This document shows positions 1 through 9,353 of a stretch of 27,029 nt of DNA, in pieces (the first letter of the stretch is position 1; each line of letters starts with the position of its first letter). The translations under genes and the position numbers were made by a program. The notes beneath the pieces are model-generated. The model had not been told where the DNA came from and did no database searches. It saw only the letters and a program-made list of their open reading frames with translations. The stretch comes from Gracilariopsis chorda (lineage: Eukaryota; Rhodophyta; Florideophyceae; Gracilariales; Gracilariaceae). The DNA lies in the NCBI GenBank assembly GCA_003194525.1, contig NBIV01000799.1, positions 1 to 27,029 on the forward strand, written 5' to 3'.

Positions 1-792
1 GATCTGTTTTGATAACGCGTAAAACAGGTGGAGCGGAAGTTGTCGATCTGCTCTGCCGCAAAATCTACTGGGCAATACTTTCGGGCGCTTTTTTGTCAGA
101 ACTGTGCCCATTGGACATATCACACTTACTTGGAAGTGCAATCTTGCAGCAGAATAGAACGTCATCCTACTAAAGCTTCTTGGTACCGTAGACAAAGTGG
201 AGCGACACGAACAGGTAGAATGTTTCGCTAAATGTGAGTTCATCTCCACAGTCAGCAGCGAGTTGGCCGTGGTCAGTGAATAATTGATGCGAGAACAAGG
301 ATATGTAAGTGGTGGAACACGAGAGTGTACCTATGGAACTCCCTGAGTTCACATAGACACTCATCAAGGCAAATGAAGCAAAAGTACCCTTGCTCGCGAT
401 TTATACCAGGCACGTTGCTACGATCCGCTCAGTAACAACATTCGTACAAAACATGCGGGCTCTAAGAGTGTACCTAACGAGAAATGGGAGACTTAAGACT
501 TTTTTCTGCTTTGCTGCTCGAGCAAAGTGCTTCACGCAGAAAGGAGCTTTCTACTTTCGGAAAGGAAGGGATAGAAGCGTCAGGGTGCGAAATAGGCACT
601 CGCGGGTATTGTTATCGATTTTTATTCGGGACGATGGTCGTTGAAAAAGAAACTACTTTCTCAGCTTCTCAATGGGCGTTCTTGGCACCGATTAGTAACG
701 GAGAACAGGAAGAAGAAAAGGCACCATTCGGTTGTTCCCTTGTTAACAAATGTAGATGTGTAGCAGAAAGACAAGTGATAAGATATGACCCC
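1..792. other. No recognisable gene
   Basis: Overlapping short open frames on both strands, none with a recognisable motif, repeat or paralogue elsewhere in the window. I see no RNA gene. The only informative point is that similarity to the right-hand inverted repeat begins abruptly at 793, so this stretch is outside the repeat. Confidence 0.5.
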
Positions 793-1858
793 GTTCATGC
801 AGCTGCGGTGTCTTGCAGTGAAACGCATGAAGAATGCTTTTACCACGCCTATCATGATTGTTGTGTACTGTTGTATTTGACTTGTCTACATTCAGCGGAC
901 CTGTAGCCATCCACCCACCGTCAAGTGGCCACAACCCCATGACGATGTGGGAGCAACGACCAAATGATAACTCATTTGACCGCGTCCCGTGAAGTGAGGT
1001 TGGACACCATACGGTTTTACAACCCCCCCGCCGATGCCGGATGTGCACCACGAAGCAGGGCCCGTTTTACAACTTCGTCCAGAAGGAAAGTGTTTTTACA
1101 ACCAGGTTCCCACACCTGGACCGGGCAGTTTTACAACCAACCTCAAAACCATTCATCGCACCCCAGAGAGGACTGTGTGGGAAATGCGTTGGGCTGTCGT
1201 GAAGAGAGCGCAGAGGAGATAGAAATGGTTAGCTAAGAAGAAAGGATACTGGAACAGAAATGGTGAGATAGACAAACGCTGAACTTACGAATGATGGTGG
1301 ATGGCGTCAAGTTATGGTATTGGATCGAGCGAGTACCCAATAGACTGCGGAGCTTACGAGGGCTGCAGCGGCATCCCCTAGCCTCAGCCTCCTTGGATAC
1401 TGCTCTGGGCGATCAGATAAATAAGCGAAGCTAGGAAATCCACTGTTAGGGACCCCTCCAGAGTTCATTAGACCCCTATACTATACCGTGTAACTTGTGA
1501 GAAGTGTAGACGAACGAGAGAAAATGAGTGGATTGGTCAGAGTTGCAAAATGCATCTGGAGAAAAGGTAACAGTGAGAACTCGAGTATCAAACACTAGAG
1601 CGGAAGCGGAGAATGTTGTGGTTGTGATGGTGTAATGGAAAGCTGTATAGGGCACTGGGGTGGTAAGGTTGAGAATGAGACTGGGGCCGTTGCGACCGAC
1701 GAAGATGTTGGACAGGGGGTATTTATAGGGAACAAGCTCGGCTTATCGTGAACGAACAGATGAGAGAGAGTCAAATGCACTTTCTTTGTAAGTGCAGGGA
1801 ACGAGTTATGATGACGGAGTAGATATGCACGCCTAAAGGAGAGGTTGTTCGCCGTCCG
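793..1858 (-). repeat. ~1.05 kb interspersed repeat, left inverted copy
   Basis: This block is the reverse complement, with scattered substitutions and small indels, of 23527-24588. Landmarks shared in order from the outer end are GTTCATGC followed by a GC-rich stretch, TGTTGTGTACTG, the CCATCCACCCACCGTCAAG block, four GTTTTACAAC motifs (1014, 1064, 1092, 1128), the GGGTACTCGCTCGATCC block (reverse strand) and a TATA box. Similarity is strong to about 1812 and weaker to about 1858. Both copies have potential reading frames, but conservation is not codon-like, so I treat it as a non-coding repeat. It could be a solo LTR, the end of a large DNA transposon, or a duplicated promoter-containing unit. 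Strand is given as the direction of its TATA box. Confidence 0.85.
1720..1727 (-). promoter_or_regulatory. TATA box in left repeat copy
   Basis: TATAAATA on the minus strand, in a GGGG-flanked context that is identical in the right copy (23652-23659). It would direct transcription leftward through the rest of the repeat and out toward position 1. It is a motif match supported by conservation between the copies. Confidence 0.45.
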
Positions 1859-2080
1859 TTTGTAGACTGGCGGTGATAATTGCCTTGATACGTTGTACGA
1901 GTTGCGGTTCGACAGCCGAAAGAGGCACATACATGAATGCATTGTGAGTCAAACCGCACGAGTACTGATGTACGTGTCATGTGACGTTGGACAATTTCTT
2001 CCGTCAAACCGGACTTGACTAGGAAGTGCGTGAAGACTGGCACGGCACGAGGCGGAGAGAATGCAGATGGTACATCAATC

Positions 2081-2440
2081 ATGGCGGACAGTCGCCACAA
2101 TTTCCTCGACGAGACTGAAAACAGAGTGATTGTCCGCAGCTCTGTTCCAGCGGAAATGATCCAAACGTCTCTACCTTCTTGCCATGGTTGTCACGCGCTG
2201 GTAGGAATTTTGTGCTATTTACACGCTGGCACTGTTCTTACTAGTGGAACCGTTCTTCCCGTAGCACATCGGCAGATAACCTCTGGGCTTGTAGTTTGTG
2301 CCATTTGCGTCGAGTCTCGAAATACCGGGGTTCCGCTGCAGACCTTGGAGCGAAATCGCTTTCGCTCAAGGCGTCTGATAGCGTCGCGGAATGAAAAAGC
2401 TCACCAAAAGACGGACTACAGGTGTCCTGTTAGCAAATGA
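2081..2440 (+). CDS. Possible small cysteine-containing protein (119 aa), function unknown
   Basis: I do not recognise this protein. The frame opens at 2015, but the ATG at 2081 (MADSRHNF...) is a natural start after the threonine- and glycine-rich lead. The product has a C-H-G-C motif near residue 32 and a second C-A-I-C motif about 45 residues later, which together could bind zinc. A basic stretch (RNRFRSRR) follows, and the frame closes with TGA at 2440. There is no paralogue in the window and no clear polyadenylation signal nearby. It may be a single-exon gene, one exon of a larger gene, or chance: an open frame of this length is not remarkable at this base composition. The paired CXXC motifs are the main argument for it. 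Confidence 0.3.
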   Translation: MADSRHNFLDETENRVIVRSSVPAEMIQTSLPSCHGCHALVGILCYLHAGTVLTSGTVLPVAHRQITSGLVVCAICVESRNTGVPLQTLERNRFRSRRLIASRNEKAHQKTDYRCPVSK

Positions 2441-3093
2441 GGAAAGTATTTCGCAAACAAGAAGAAGGTAAAGCACCGAACTCATCTTGCTTTACCTTTC
2501 GGTCTTGAATGAAACGTGCCCATCTGTGGTTGTGCACCATGAATTCAACATTGGCACAAACGTTCATCAAGCAGGGTCATCGGGGGGAAATAGTTGGGCA
2601 CCACTTCCTCGCTTCCCTCGAACATCATGCTTAGTGTTGGAACTGCGGCTTGAAGACGAACAGCGGTGCGCGCAAGAAGCCCCATAGAGACTTCACAAGG
2701 CAGTAAAAAACCGTGCGGCGTGGTACATGCGCCGGTTTCGATGAGCTGATGGCTGCACATACGCAAACTGATCTGGCTATAGACCATGATTGATGATGCG
2801 CCGCTGTAATCGCAGCGCTGTACCGCGAAAAGGTTCACGAGGAATGAGAGAGGTATATCGGAGGCAAATGGTCAGAGGGGTCCATTGTGTCAGCGATGCT
2901 GTGGTGCGTGTTTTTGTTTAATGTTCAAGCAGTTGTTTAAAGTAATGTAATGGCAGTCAAATGCTGTTTAAGGTAGCTGACTCGCTAGACAATGACACGA
3001 AGCACTTTTTCATGGGACGATGGGAATGAAGTGGTCACAGCCCATTCATCAGAGCCTCTACAACAGTTGCAAGCGGTTTCTGGTCTTGTACAA
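2441..3093. other. No recognisable gene
   Basis: Short frames only, no recognisable motif. It separates the possible small ORF from the promoter region of the 5S gene. Confidence 0.45.
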
Positions 3094-3156
3094 GAACATG
3101 TACGCATCTGTAGATAATATGTGTTGTCCATGAACATGTACGCACCGGTAGATTAT
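3094..3156 (+). repeat. Direct repeat pair upstream of the 5S gene
   Basis: Two 25-bp units at 3094-3118 and 3132-3156 start 38 bp apart and match at about 22 of 25 positions. Both contain GAACATGTACGCA followed by a GTAGAT core; ACATGT is itself palindromic. They end 12 bp before the TATA box of the 5S gene, which makes a role as an upstream element possible. Confidence 0.7.
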
Positions 3157-3167
3157 CTACACTGAGC

Positions 3168-3175
3168 TATAAAAA
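3168..3175 (+). promoter_or_regulatory. TATA box of the 5S rRNA gene
   Basis: TATAAAAA lies 27-34 bases before the first base of the 5S gene. A TATA box at about -30 is known to be required for 5S transcription by RNA polymerase III in several fungi and plants, and the spacing here fits that arrangement. Confidence 0.6.
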
Positions 3176-3201
3176 TCCTCTGATAGCCGCTACACTGCCA
3201 C

Positions 3202-3317
3202 ATGCGGCCACACCACGACGACAAACGCCGTACCCCATCCCGCACTACGAAGCTAAGTCGCGTTGGGCCGGGCTAGTACTGACATGAGGGATCGGTCTGG
3301 AATCCCCGGTGCTGCAT
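3202..3317 (+). rRNA. 5S ribosomal RNA
   Basis: A 116-base sequence with the hallmarks of eukaryotic 5S rRNA: a 5' GCGGCCA-like start, CCCCATCCCGCACTACGAAG, the box A-like AAGCTAAGTCGCGTTGGGC, the TAGTACTGACATGAGGGAT segment and a 3' end in CCCCGGTGCTGCAT. The two ends pair as helix I (AUGCGGC with GCUGCAU, including one G-U pair), and the pairing can extend by one C-G pair to 3201 and 3318. An oligo-T run begins immediately after. The gene stands alone here, with no tandem copies or other rRNA genes, so it belongs to a dispersed arrangement, or it is a transposed copy. No disruption is visible. Confidence 0.93.
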
Positions 3318-3318
3318 G

Positions 3319-3352
3319 TTTTTTGCTGCTTTTTGTTTTTTGCTTCTTTTTC
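3319..3352 (+). terminator. Oligo-T terminator of the 5S gene
   Basis: Six T residues (3319-3324) follow directly after the 5S sequence, and further T5 and T6 runs follow within 30 bases. This is the normal RNA polymerase III stop signal, with apparent back-up runs. Confidence 0.8.
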
Positions 3353-4038
3353 TTCACAAAAACGTGGACACAGTGACGCATCCCAACACCTTTCTATCAC
3401 TCTCGCTTTCTACAAGCTGCACCTCCCTCACATCCCTGCCGAGAACACGCCCAACTGCCATCACCAGATCTTCACGCACAGCTTGTGTCCCAAGCCTATC
3501 CCTCTTTTGATCTTCCATCTTCATGTGCTCAATTTCCCACACACGCCTCTTCCGCCTACCGTTTGCCCTTTGGATTTCCGGTTTCGACCCATATGCCATA
3601 CACATGAGTCTGCTCCTCTGTGCAATGGCGCGATCTGAGCAGCACTCAAGTCCCTTCCTGGTAAACACATTCGGTCACGCGCTATTCCGTCTTCGCTCTC
3701 CTCAGCTGAGGGAAACAAGAATGGACTGGTCGCATCTTGAAAGGAGACCAACTCCGAATCAGGAACACTAACCAGCGGCTTCCGCTTTGCGAGTCGTAAT
3801 GTGGGGAGCAGGGCCTTTACGAGAACCCAGCTGGTATCGTGGGGATGCTCAGCAGAAGACTTGTGGACGAAACAAACATGCGAATAACTTCGAACTGAAG
3901 AAAGCTTTATGGTACACTTTCGCCGACAGCTCATTATCTGTACACACTGAACTCGTCTCAAGAGCAATCAACCCTCGAACCAACTCATTGTTCCAACCTG
4001 CAAACCGACTTTGCACCTCATCATTGAGATTGTCGACC
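3353..4038. other. No secure gene; weak minus-strand frames
   Basis: Two overlapping minus-strand frames (3354-3668 and 3521-3967) could be parts of one spliced or frameshifted gene. The first ends in a charged, helix-like stretch (residues like IEHMKMEDQKRD). Neither has a recognisable domain or paralogue, and the first lacks an ATG at its start. I leave them uncalled. Confidence 0.35.
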
Positions 4039-4158
4039 TCATAACATCAACCACCGGCCACTGTCCTCCGCTTCCGAATCTGTACACAAGTTTACGACGT
4101 CTATAACATTTCGCACTGTTCCGCCAACAGTCGCAGAATGCGTCTCACCCTCATCCTA
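4039..4158 (-). other. Coding-like tail of G1 beyond its TAG stop
   Basis: The TAG at 4156-4158 that ends G1 is followed in the same frame by 38 sense codons, ending in TGA at 4039-4041. The first of these read DEGETHSATVGG and then NVIDVVNL, which repeats the pattern just before the stop (DEGEKHSG..., EVIDV). The tail of paralogue G3 has three such units before its own TGA, and the DNA around that TGA (CTTGTGA, then GATTCGGAA-like sequence) aligns with TTGTGTACAGATTCGG here. The natural end of G1 was therefore probably downstream, and the TAG is either a nonsense mutation or a read-through site. Confidence 0.6.
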
Positions 4159-4800
4159 ACATACATCTATAACCTCCGTGGCAATCCCGGAATGCTTCTC
4201 GCCCTCATCTGCAAATAAATCAACAACCTCCACGGCAGTCACATTCCCGTTTTCGCCAGGATTGTCGTAACCGTCAGACTGCGGCTGCCCATATTCGCTC
4301 TCATAATCCGTAGCGAAAGTTTGTGTCCCCATGTCGACTCGCCCCCTCCCGTTCGCACCGATACATCGAGTTGGGCTTGGTGCGGCGCGGACGGACTCCC
4401 GCTGGGAAGTAGTGACGGGAGTGGGCGAGCGAGCGATGCTCCCGTTCGCCAAGGAGTCACCAATGGAAAACCTCGGCAGACTTGATATGGGTTGATGCGG
4501 GTGGGGTTTTCCAATCTTCGTCGTATGCTCGCTTGCCGGAATGAAGCAAAGCGGCCGGACGACGGGGATCGACGATGAAGACGAACCGCCTTTCCCACCA
4601 GTAGCAGACGGCGGGAGACGGAGACGGGTCGCCATAATTTGTTGCACTGGAGTGCGTGGAGCGACATCGAAGTTGGGGGCGGCTGCATTAGTTTGCGGCA
4701 CTTCTTCTGCACAGCTCTCAACACGGGCACACTTGCAGGCCGGAGAGTTGGTGGGGGATGTGCATTCCCGCTTGTTGTTGGTTCGTTTGCGCATGGTCAT
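4156..4800 (-). CDS. G1: Ser/Pro-rich family protein with GTQT and SIM-like motifs (214 aa)
   Basis: I do not recognise the family, but three paralogues (G2, G3, G4) lie in this window on the same strand. The ATG at 4800 is supported by its context CTCGAGATGAC, which is shared exactly with G2 and nearly with G3, and by an in-frame TGA seven codons upstream. Residues 4-11 (RKRTNNKR) are a likely nuclear localisation signal. The middle is Ser/Pro-rich and probably disordered. Residues 155-161 (VDMGTQT) resemble LC8 dynein light chain binding motifs. Residues 190-195 (VEVVDL, then acidic residues) and 209-213 (EVIDV) resemble SUMO-interacting motifs, the first being very like the VDVIDL core known from PIAS proteins. 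A nuclear adaptor role is inference only. The ORF ends at a TAG after which family homology continues, so this may be a truncated or read-through gene. Confidence 0.6.
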   Translation of the reverse strand: MTMRKRTNNKRECTSPTNSPACKCARVESCAEEVPQTNAAAPNFDVAPRTPVQQIMATRLRLPPSATGGKGGSSSSSIPVVRPLCFIPASEHTTKIGKPHPHQPISSLPRFSIGDSLANGSIARSPTPVTTSQRESVRAAPSPTRCIGANGRGRVDMGTQTFATDYESEYGQPQSDGYDNPGENGNVTAVEVVDLFADEGEKHSGIATEVIDVC

Positions 4801-5110
4801 CTCGAGTATTTGTTGCAGGTCTCAATGGCTCAAGATGAAGAGAAGGTTGACGAAGGTGAATGAGACGAGGTGGAAGAGAAGAAGGCGGTCCGCTGCGCGG
4901 AAGCCGTGCCTGAAGTACTGCTTTGGAGACCACGGCACATGTCACACTGTCGGTCCCTACGCGATGTATATCTGGGAGAGAGGGCTGTACGACGAAAGAC
5001 GACGAGTACCGAACGGCGTTCTGCACTTGATAATTTGGAGCTGCGTGACGGCTGTCGATGTGTTGCGCTGCGTGGCAGTTGTCGATTGGATTGAAAGACG
5101 TGCTCTTCAT
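4718..5110 (-). CDS. Conserved upstream ORF before G1
   Basis: The frame starting at the ATG at 5110 (MKSTSFNPIDNCHAA...) matches the upstream ORF of G2 over about 50 residues: F-x-P-I, HAA, DSRH, AP-x-Y, then S-x-F...P-x-L-x-D...R. Several differences are synonymous third-base changes (CCA/CCT, GCG/GCA, CGT/CGC, TAT/TAC), as expected of coding sequence. The ATG is offset from the main ATG by 310 bases, and in G2 by 307, so the relative frame is the same. Similarity ends after about 50 codons, while the frame here stays open past the G1 start. It may be a regulatory upstream ORF, a separate small protein, or a first exon spliced to the main frame; no conserved GT-AG pair is visible. Confidence 0.35.
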   Translation of the reverse strand: MKSTSFNPIDNCHAAQHIDSRHAAPNYQVQNAVRYSSSFVVQPSLPDIHRVGTDSVTCAVVSKAVLQARLPRSGPPSSLPPRLIHLRQPSLHLEPLRPATNTRDDHAQTNQQQAGMHIPHQLSGLQVCPC

Positions 5111-5150
5111 TCGCAACAGTCAGCTTTTCTTGCTGCTGTATCAGGGAGTG
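4801..5150 (-). promoter_or_regulatory. Conserved upstream block of G1
   Basis: About 350 bases that align with 9354-9710 before G2. Best-conserved parts are CTCGAG at the start codon, the GAAGTACTGCTTTGGAGACCAC-like block near 4912 (plus strand) and the TGCTCTTCATT block at the upstream ORF start. The block near 4912 also aligns with 12500-12560 before G3. The duplications therefore carried 5' leader or promoter DNA along with the genes. Confidence 0.55.
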
Positions 5151-5256
5151 TTATGACTGGTTGTGGGTACGTGTTTGCAATGGAGTCTGCCTAGGATCTC
5201 TGTGACGGCGCTTGCCTCATACTGGTACGACGCTCCTCTCTGGTGATCCGGGGGGG

Positions 5257-5268
5257 CATATATATATT
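5257..5268 (-). promoter_or_regulatory. TATA-like AT repeat upstream of G1
   Basis: Alternating TA run (AATATATATATG on the minus strand) in otherwise GC-rich sequence, about 150 bases before the upstream ORF start. It could be the TATA box of G1. Position and composition are the only evidence. Confidence 0.25.
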
Positions 5269-5877
5269 CATCACGAAGCGATGAATAGATGTGAAGGAGC
5301 CGGAAAGATACGTTTACCGAAGAATACAAGTAGATGATATCGATGTCATCAAATGCAGGAAAGATTCTAAGCAAGACCCCATGGTGCCCTGGTTATTGCT
5401 GAGAGAGATCACTGGATTCCAGGGAGAGGCGCAATATCATCATTAGCAACCAGTGACAAACATCCACTGATGTATTTCCTCCACTGCTGCACTTGCGTAA
5501 CTTGAGTGATGGACACTAGACCTAGCTAGATCATTGTTTCATCTCCACAGCAACGTCTTCATGCCGCGTGACCCCTCCGATCTTATTGCACTCCTGTGGA
5601 CCACGGTCGAGTGACCTACAGATATCAGCGGGGAAGTTGACCTGGTGTTTGTCAGGCGCAGTGGCACGACCTCGATTGGCTTTAGGCTGGTCTGTTAGTA
5701 GAGCAGACAGGTCATGTCATTCCACTGATGTGAGCCACAGAAGCACCACTTTCTAACCGTGCGAACGCGCAGCTGCTATACAAGTGCAAGGTGGTTTAAA
5801 GAGCCCCAACATTAAACTCGCCCAAGCAACCGGTCAGCTTGCCAGTTGCCCTCGCGGACCTGGGTGAATAGTCTTGA
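5269..5877. other. No recognisable gene
   Basis: No convincing frame, RNA gene or repeat seen on either strand. Confidence 0.45.
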
Positions 5878-6207
5878 AAAGTCACCCGCGTAACTGCACG
5901 TACGCAGTCGGTCACGGGCCCGCTACCGGAAGAAGATCCAGCCGCTGTTTCCCTGAATTTTTCCCTCGAAGGAAGAGCTCCAAAGGAGCCTCTGGACCGG
6001 GGTTTTTTCCAGGGTTTTCTCGGAGGATCTACACTTGGATCAGACGCCGCAGCAGGTTACGCGCCGGTTCTTACCCCCGATCTTGCCGCTGAAATGAGGA
6101 TTGGGCGGAAAGGATGTCGTCAATGGTTTCTTGGCGGCCAACGTGGTACATGCGAATCGCCTTGTCGTGGTGTGCCCCTTACCCGAGGACCTCTAGAGGT
6201 TGAATGA
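5878..6207 (+). other. Open frame without an early ATG, possible exon or fragment
   Basis: A 109-codon frame runs from after a TGA (5875-5877) to a TGA at 6205-6207. It has protein-like composition (for example PLPEEDPAAVSLNFSLEG, then FFQGFLGGSTLGSDAAAGYA) with balanced charged, small and aromatic residues. The first ATG is two-thirds of the way in, so it would have to be an exon or a gene fragment. A CAG at 5903-5905 could be a splice acceptor. I recognise no family. Confidence 0.2.
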
Positions 6208-8423
6208 AATGGTGGAATGAAGAAGGCAACAGTCCTCGGAAACGAAACGATTCTGCGGTTGAACACGCCTAGACACCTAATGCATTCTTAGTATAGTAGT
6301 AACCCAGTGTGTGTAGCACGACTCCGGGTTGTAGCTAATAGCTATCGTACGAAGAACGCGTTATAGGTTGTAGGGGTCCTTAGCAAACCCCCGGGCTAAC
6401 ATAGAATTGATGTTACTCGTTCGTAAACAGAGAGAGAGAGAGAGCCCCAACAGCTTTGACCCTGTTTTACGCACAACGCTCGCAGATGAATCTGATATGC
6501 CGCTCTATTGATCATAGTCTTTTGGGCGAGATGACAGGGGAGTGAAGTGCAACCGCAACGCTTACCGTTGAGTAGTAGCCTTCTGCTGAAGGCTACCATG
6601 GAGTATCCGAAAAAGGTTCTTGTGGTAACCCTTTATCCTTGGGGCGCTAACAGGCTACCATGTTAGTAATCTGAAAATATGCGTTAGCAATACCCTAGCG
6701 GACTGCATGGATAACCAAGAGTAGCCCAAGTATTGGGAAAGTGACCACAATAACAACTTCTTCGTCGATGGCTCTGCTAGAGTTAGCAGTAGAGGTAATT
6801 TGCGGATGGGTGTGTGAAATTCAGTGTGCCCGCATGATTGCCCGGACAAACCGGGCGTTGCTAAGGCCCCCCACTCTTCAATTGAATTCAGACCGCGTAG
6901 GTCCACTTCGGTCTCGCGATGGAAAATAGGCTTCGTAACTAAGACGAAGGTGAAAGTTCTCAACTGCAAATGTGCACGACCACGAAAGTGGGTGAGAAAG
7001 AAATAGGCATTCTAATCAGAACGACGAGTATTACACATCGGGGAAGATTGCACAAAAAAGAGTCCATGCTCAGCGGCGGTAGTTTTGGAGTGTGCGTGGC
7101 GTGCACGTGCAGGAGTTGTGAAGGCTTGTAATGAAGAAGTGCAACGCATTGTTGGATGCTGGATTTGTGGAATTATTGATACATTTCCAAAGTACGATCC
7201 GTCTCAAGAATCAACAACAACAATCATGTATATGGCTATTCAAATCCTATCGTCAACTGCTTCTCCTCGTGCGATGTTGTTGCCTGCATGCATAGGTCCG
7301 CTGTCCCAACCCCAATTCTGGGCGTTTCTGCGGTTATGTCGGTGTGTTCTTATTTCTTTTCGCTAGGAAAATTAGTAACTTCTCGAAACACAAGCTTCTG
7401 TCGACGTCTCACATCAGAAGTGCTTGGACAATCTGTATGTGCCTGAAACATTACTCAGGACTAACTAAAGCACTCGACTGGGTTCCTGTACCCACTTGTA
7501 GCATTCTGTGCAGAAAAGCACTCTGAGAAAGAAAGTCGGGGCGGGGCGGGTGGTTTTGATGAACCTCGTGTAGATGGAGGATACAGAAAGGTGCAGTCTT
7601 GGGGACAGGCGAGCGAAAATTGCGTGTTTGTCAACACACTGCCAATCATCCCATCTGCGGTTCAAGTACGCTGGTAAGTGATGTTATTGCTCAACACCGC
7701 CCTGATATCTTCCAGGAGTGGTAGAATTGAAACAGTGGGAACGTACAGTGCACACTTTGTCTCGCGCGATAAAAGTATCACACCGTGTTCTCAGAGTTTG
7801 CGCACGGCTTGTTGGGCATGGAATATAGCAAGAGATGTTTACATAGCAGAAAACGCATGTGGCCATGTACACAGCACAGCCTTCAGATACACCTTGTTGA
7901 CCACACGGGGGCATGCAATTCAGTTCTCAAAAGTTAGCCGCTTTAAAGCTAACAGCTCTGATCACACTCAGACAAGAAACAAACACCTATGCCTTAACCC
8001 CCACCTCCTATCTTTTCACAAACAATCAAAAACGTACAACCTTACGAATTGGTCTAATGCAATGGCGACTTGAACGACTCGAAATGGCCCTTTACAGTGC
8101 TAGTCTTCGCACCCCTCTACCGGCTTCCACAAGTACCCTGTTTCTCCAGCCTAAAACGTTGGAAAGGTCCCAACGATCTAATCGTCTCAATCTATGCACC
8201 GTTTCGCCGCTTCAAGCTCGGTTTCCACACTCTCATTGGCCCCATCTTTGCGCTTGTCCTTGGTTTCAGCGCAGGAGCCAACGACAACCACCACTTACCC
8301 TTCTTTTTGCACAGCACCGTTCACATGATGATAATGCTCAGCATTCCTCCCATCATCATTGCCGATAGAGTCTATACGTCCCGGAGTCTGCGAGGGTGCG
8401 ACTTGTGGGGTGCTGCGTGGTTG
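6208..8423. other. No secure gene; (AG)8 microsatellite at 6429-6444
   Basis: Only a short AG repeat (6429-6444) stands out. A plus-strand frame at 8070-8453 encodes a hydrophobic stretch (LGFHTLIGPIFALVLGFSAG) but begins with TTG three codons after an in-frame TAA region, lacks an ATG start and runs into the 3' end of G2, so I do not call it. Confidence 0.4.
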
Positions 8424-9353
8424 TCACATCCGTCGAGGGGGCGGACTCGGTGACCGTTCTTTCGCGATGTTCTCACTGCACTGCGAAGACGACTCGTAGC
8501 GCTCGATACGTGCTGAAATAGCGGCTTCTGAAGGAAAATCAAATTCGCAAGGTTGAATACCAGCATCGATTCTTGCCTTCTTCCGAGGGCGCTCACGTGG
8601 AGCGAGGTTGGCGCGGTCCACGGTTGGCGCACGCGTCGAGACGTTAGCGACTCGGATAGCGGTGGTGGGCGATGTGTCCTCCACGCTGCCTTCAGTGATA
8701 GGCATCGGGAGGGGAGACGGTGGAGGCAGCAGCTGGGCATTGCTTGGCGGCTCCAATGAAGGTGAGCTCGGGGCTCTAGCGCCTTCCGTTGGGTGTTCGC
8801 AGGCCGTTATTCTGTAGGGTGAACAGACCTGCGAACTTGAAGAAGAGCCAGTGGGTTGACAGTCACTAGGCGACATGTCAAAGGCCACCGGAGCGGGAGC
8901 CGGCGACGGCGTCCTGTAGGCGTCAAGACGATACGCCATGTATTCGGGACGCGCCGGGGAGCGCTGACGAGAACCGGTTGAGCGTGGGGCGGAGTCGCGA
9001 TACAAACCAGAACTGAGCGGAGCCCTCTCGCGGTTGCTCATGAATCCTGGGTTTGTTATCGCCCCGAGAAACCCTTCCGGCTTGACCAGACGGGAGGGGC
9101 GCATTGGTACCGCTGGTGGTGAGGGAGGGGGGGAGCGATAATAGAACATACGCAGAATATCATCTGCGTCCACAGTGTAGGCCGGTGGGGATTTTTCCGG
9201 CACGAAAGAGACGGGCGCATCTGTTGGCGGGATAGAGGGGAACGAAGACGCCTGTTCGTGGGCATCAAAATCGAGGCGGCGCAGCTTGCGGGAGTTGAAA
9301 TCGACGGAGGATGCGGCGCGTTCACGCTTGTTGCGGCGGTTTTCACAAGTCAT
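8424..9353 (-). CDS. G2: Ser/Pro-rich family protein (309 aa)
   Basis: Largest intact paralogue; function not recognised. The frame is open up to 9521, but the ATG at 9353 is preferred because CTCGAGATGAC is the same start context as in G1. Residues 5-12 (NRRNKRER) and 21-25 form a bipartite-like basic signal, suggesting the nucleus. The central region has YTVDAD, RSPPPSPP, EGFLGAI and YRTPSPAPAP, all matched in G4, with many SP/TP sites typical of proline-directed kinase targets. Near residue 262 KARIDAGIQPCEFDF aligns with the DxGTQT motif of G1 and G3, but with IQP in place of TQT. The C-terminus is RSPSPPPRR and lacks the acidic SIM-like tail. It probably represents one subtype (with G4), while G1 and G3 form another. 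An upstream ORF precedes it. Confidence 0.65.
   Translation of the reverse strand: MTCENRRNKRERAASSVDFNSRKLRRLDFDAHEQASSFPSIPPTDAPVSFVPEKSPPAYTVDADDILRMFYYRSPPPSPPAVPMRPSRLVKPEGFLGAITNPGFMSNRERAPLSSGLYRDSAPRSTGSRQRSPARPEYMAYRLDAYRTPSPAPAPVAFDMSPSDCQPTGSSSSSQVCSPYRITACEHPTEGARAPSSPSLEPPSNAQLLPPPSPLPMPITEGSVEDTSPTTAIRVANVSTRAPTVDRANLAPRERPRKKARIDAGIQPCEFDFPSEAAISARIERYESSSQCSENIAKERSPSPPPRRM

Noticed and set aside
964..1236. ORF (90 codons) whose near-identical partner lies at 24144-24416 on the other strand
   Set aside because: The match comes from the DNA-level inverted repeat. Indels between the copies shift the frame in the middle, so it is not protein conservation.
8070..8453. Plus-strand hydrophobic ORF that could be a membrane protein
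   Set aside because: It starts at TTG, has an in-frame TAA five codons upstream, and its end overlaps the 3' end of G2. No recognisable family.
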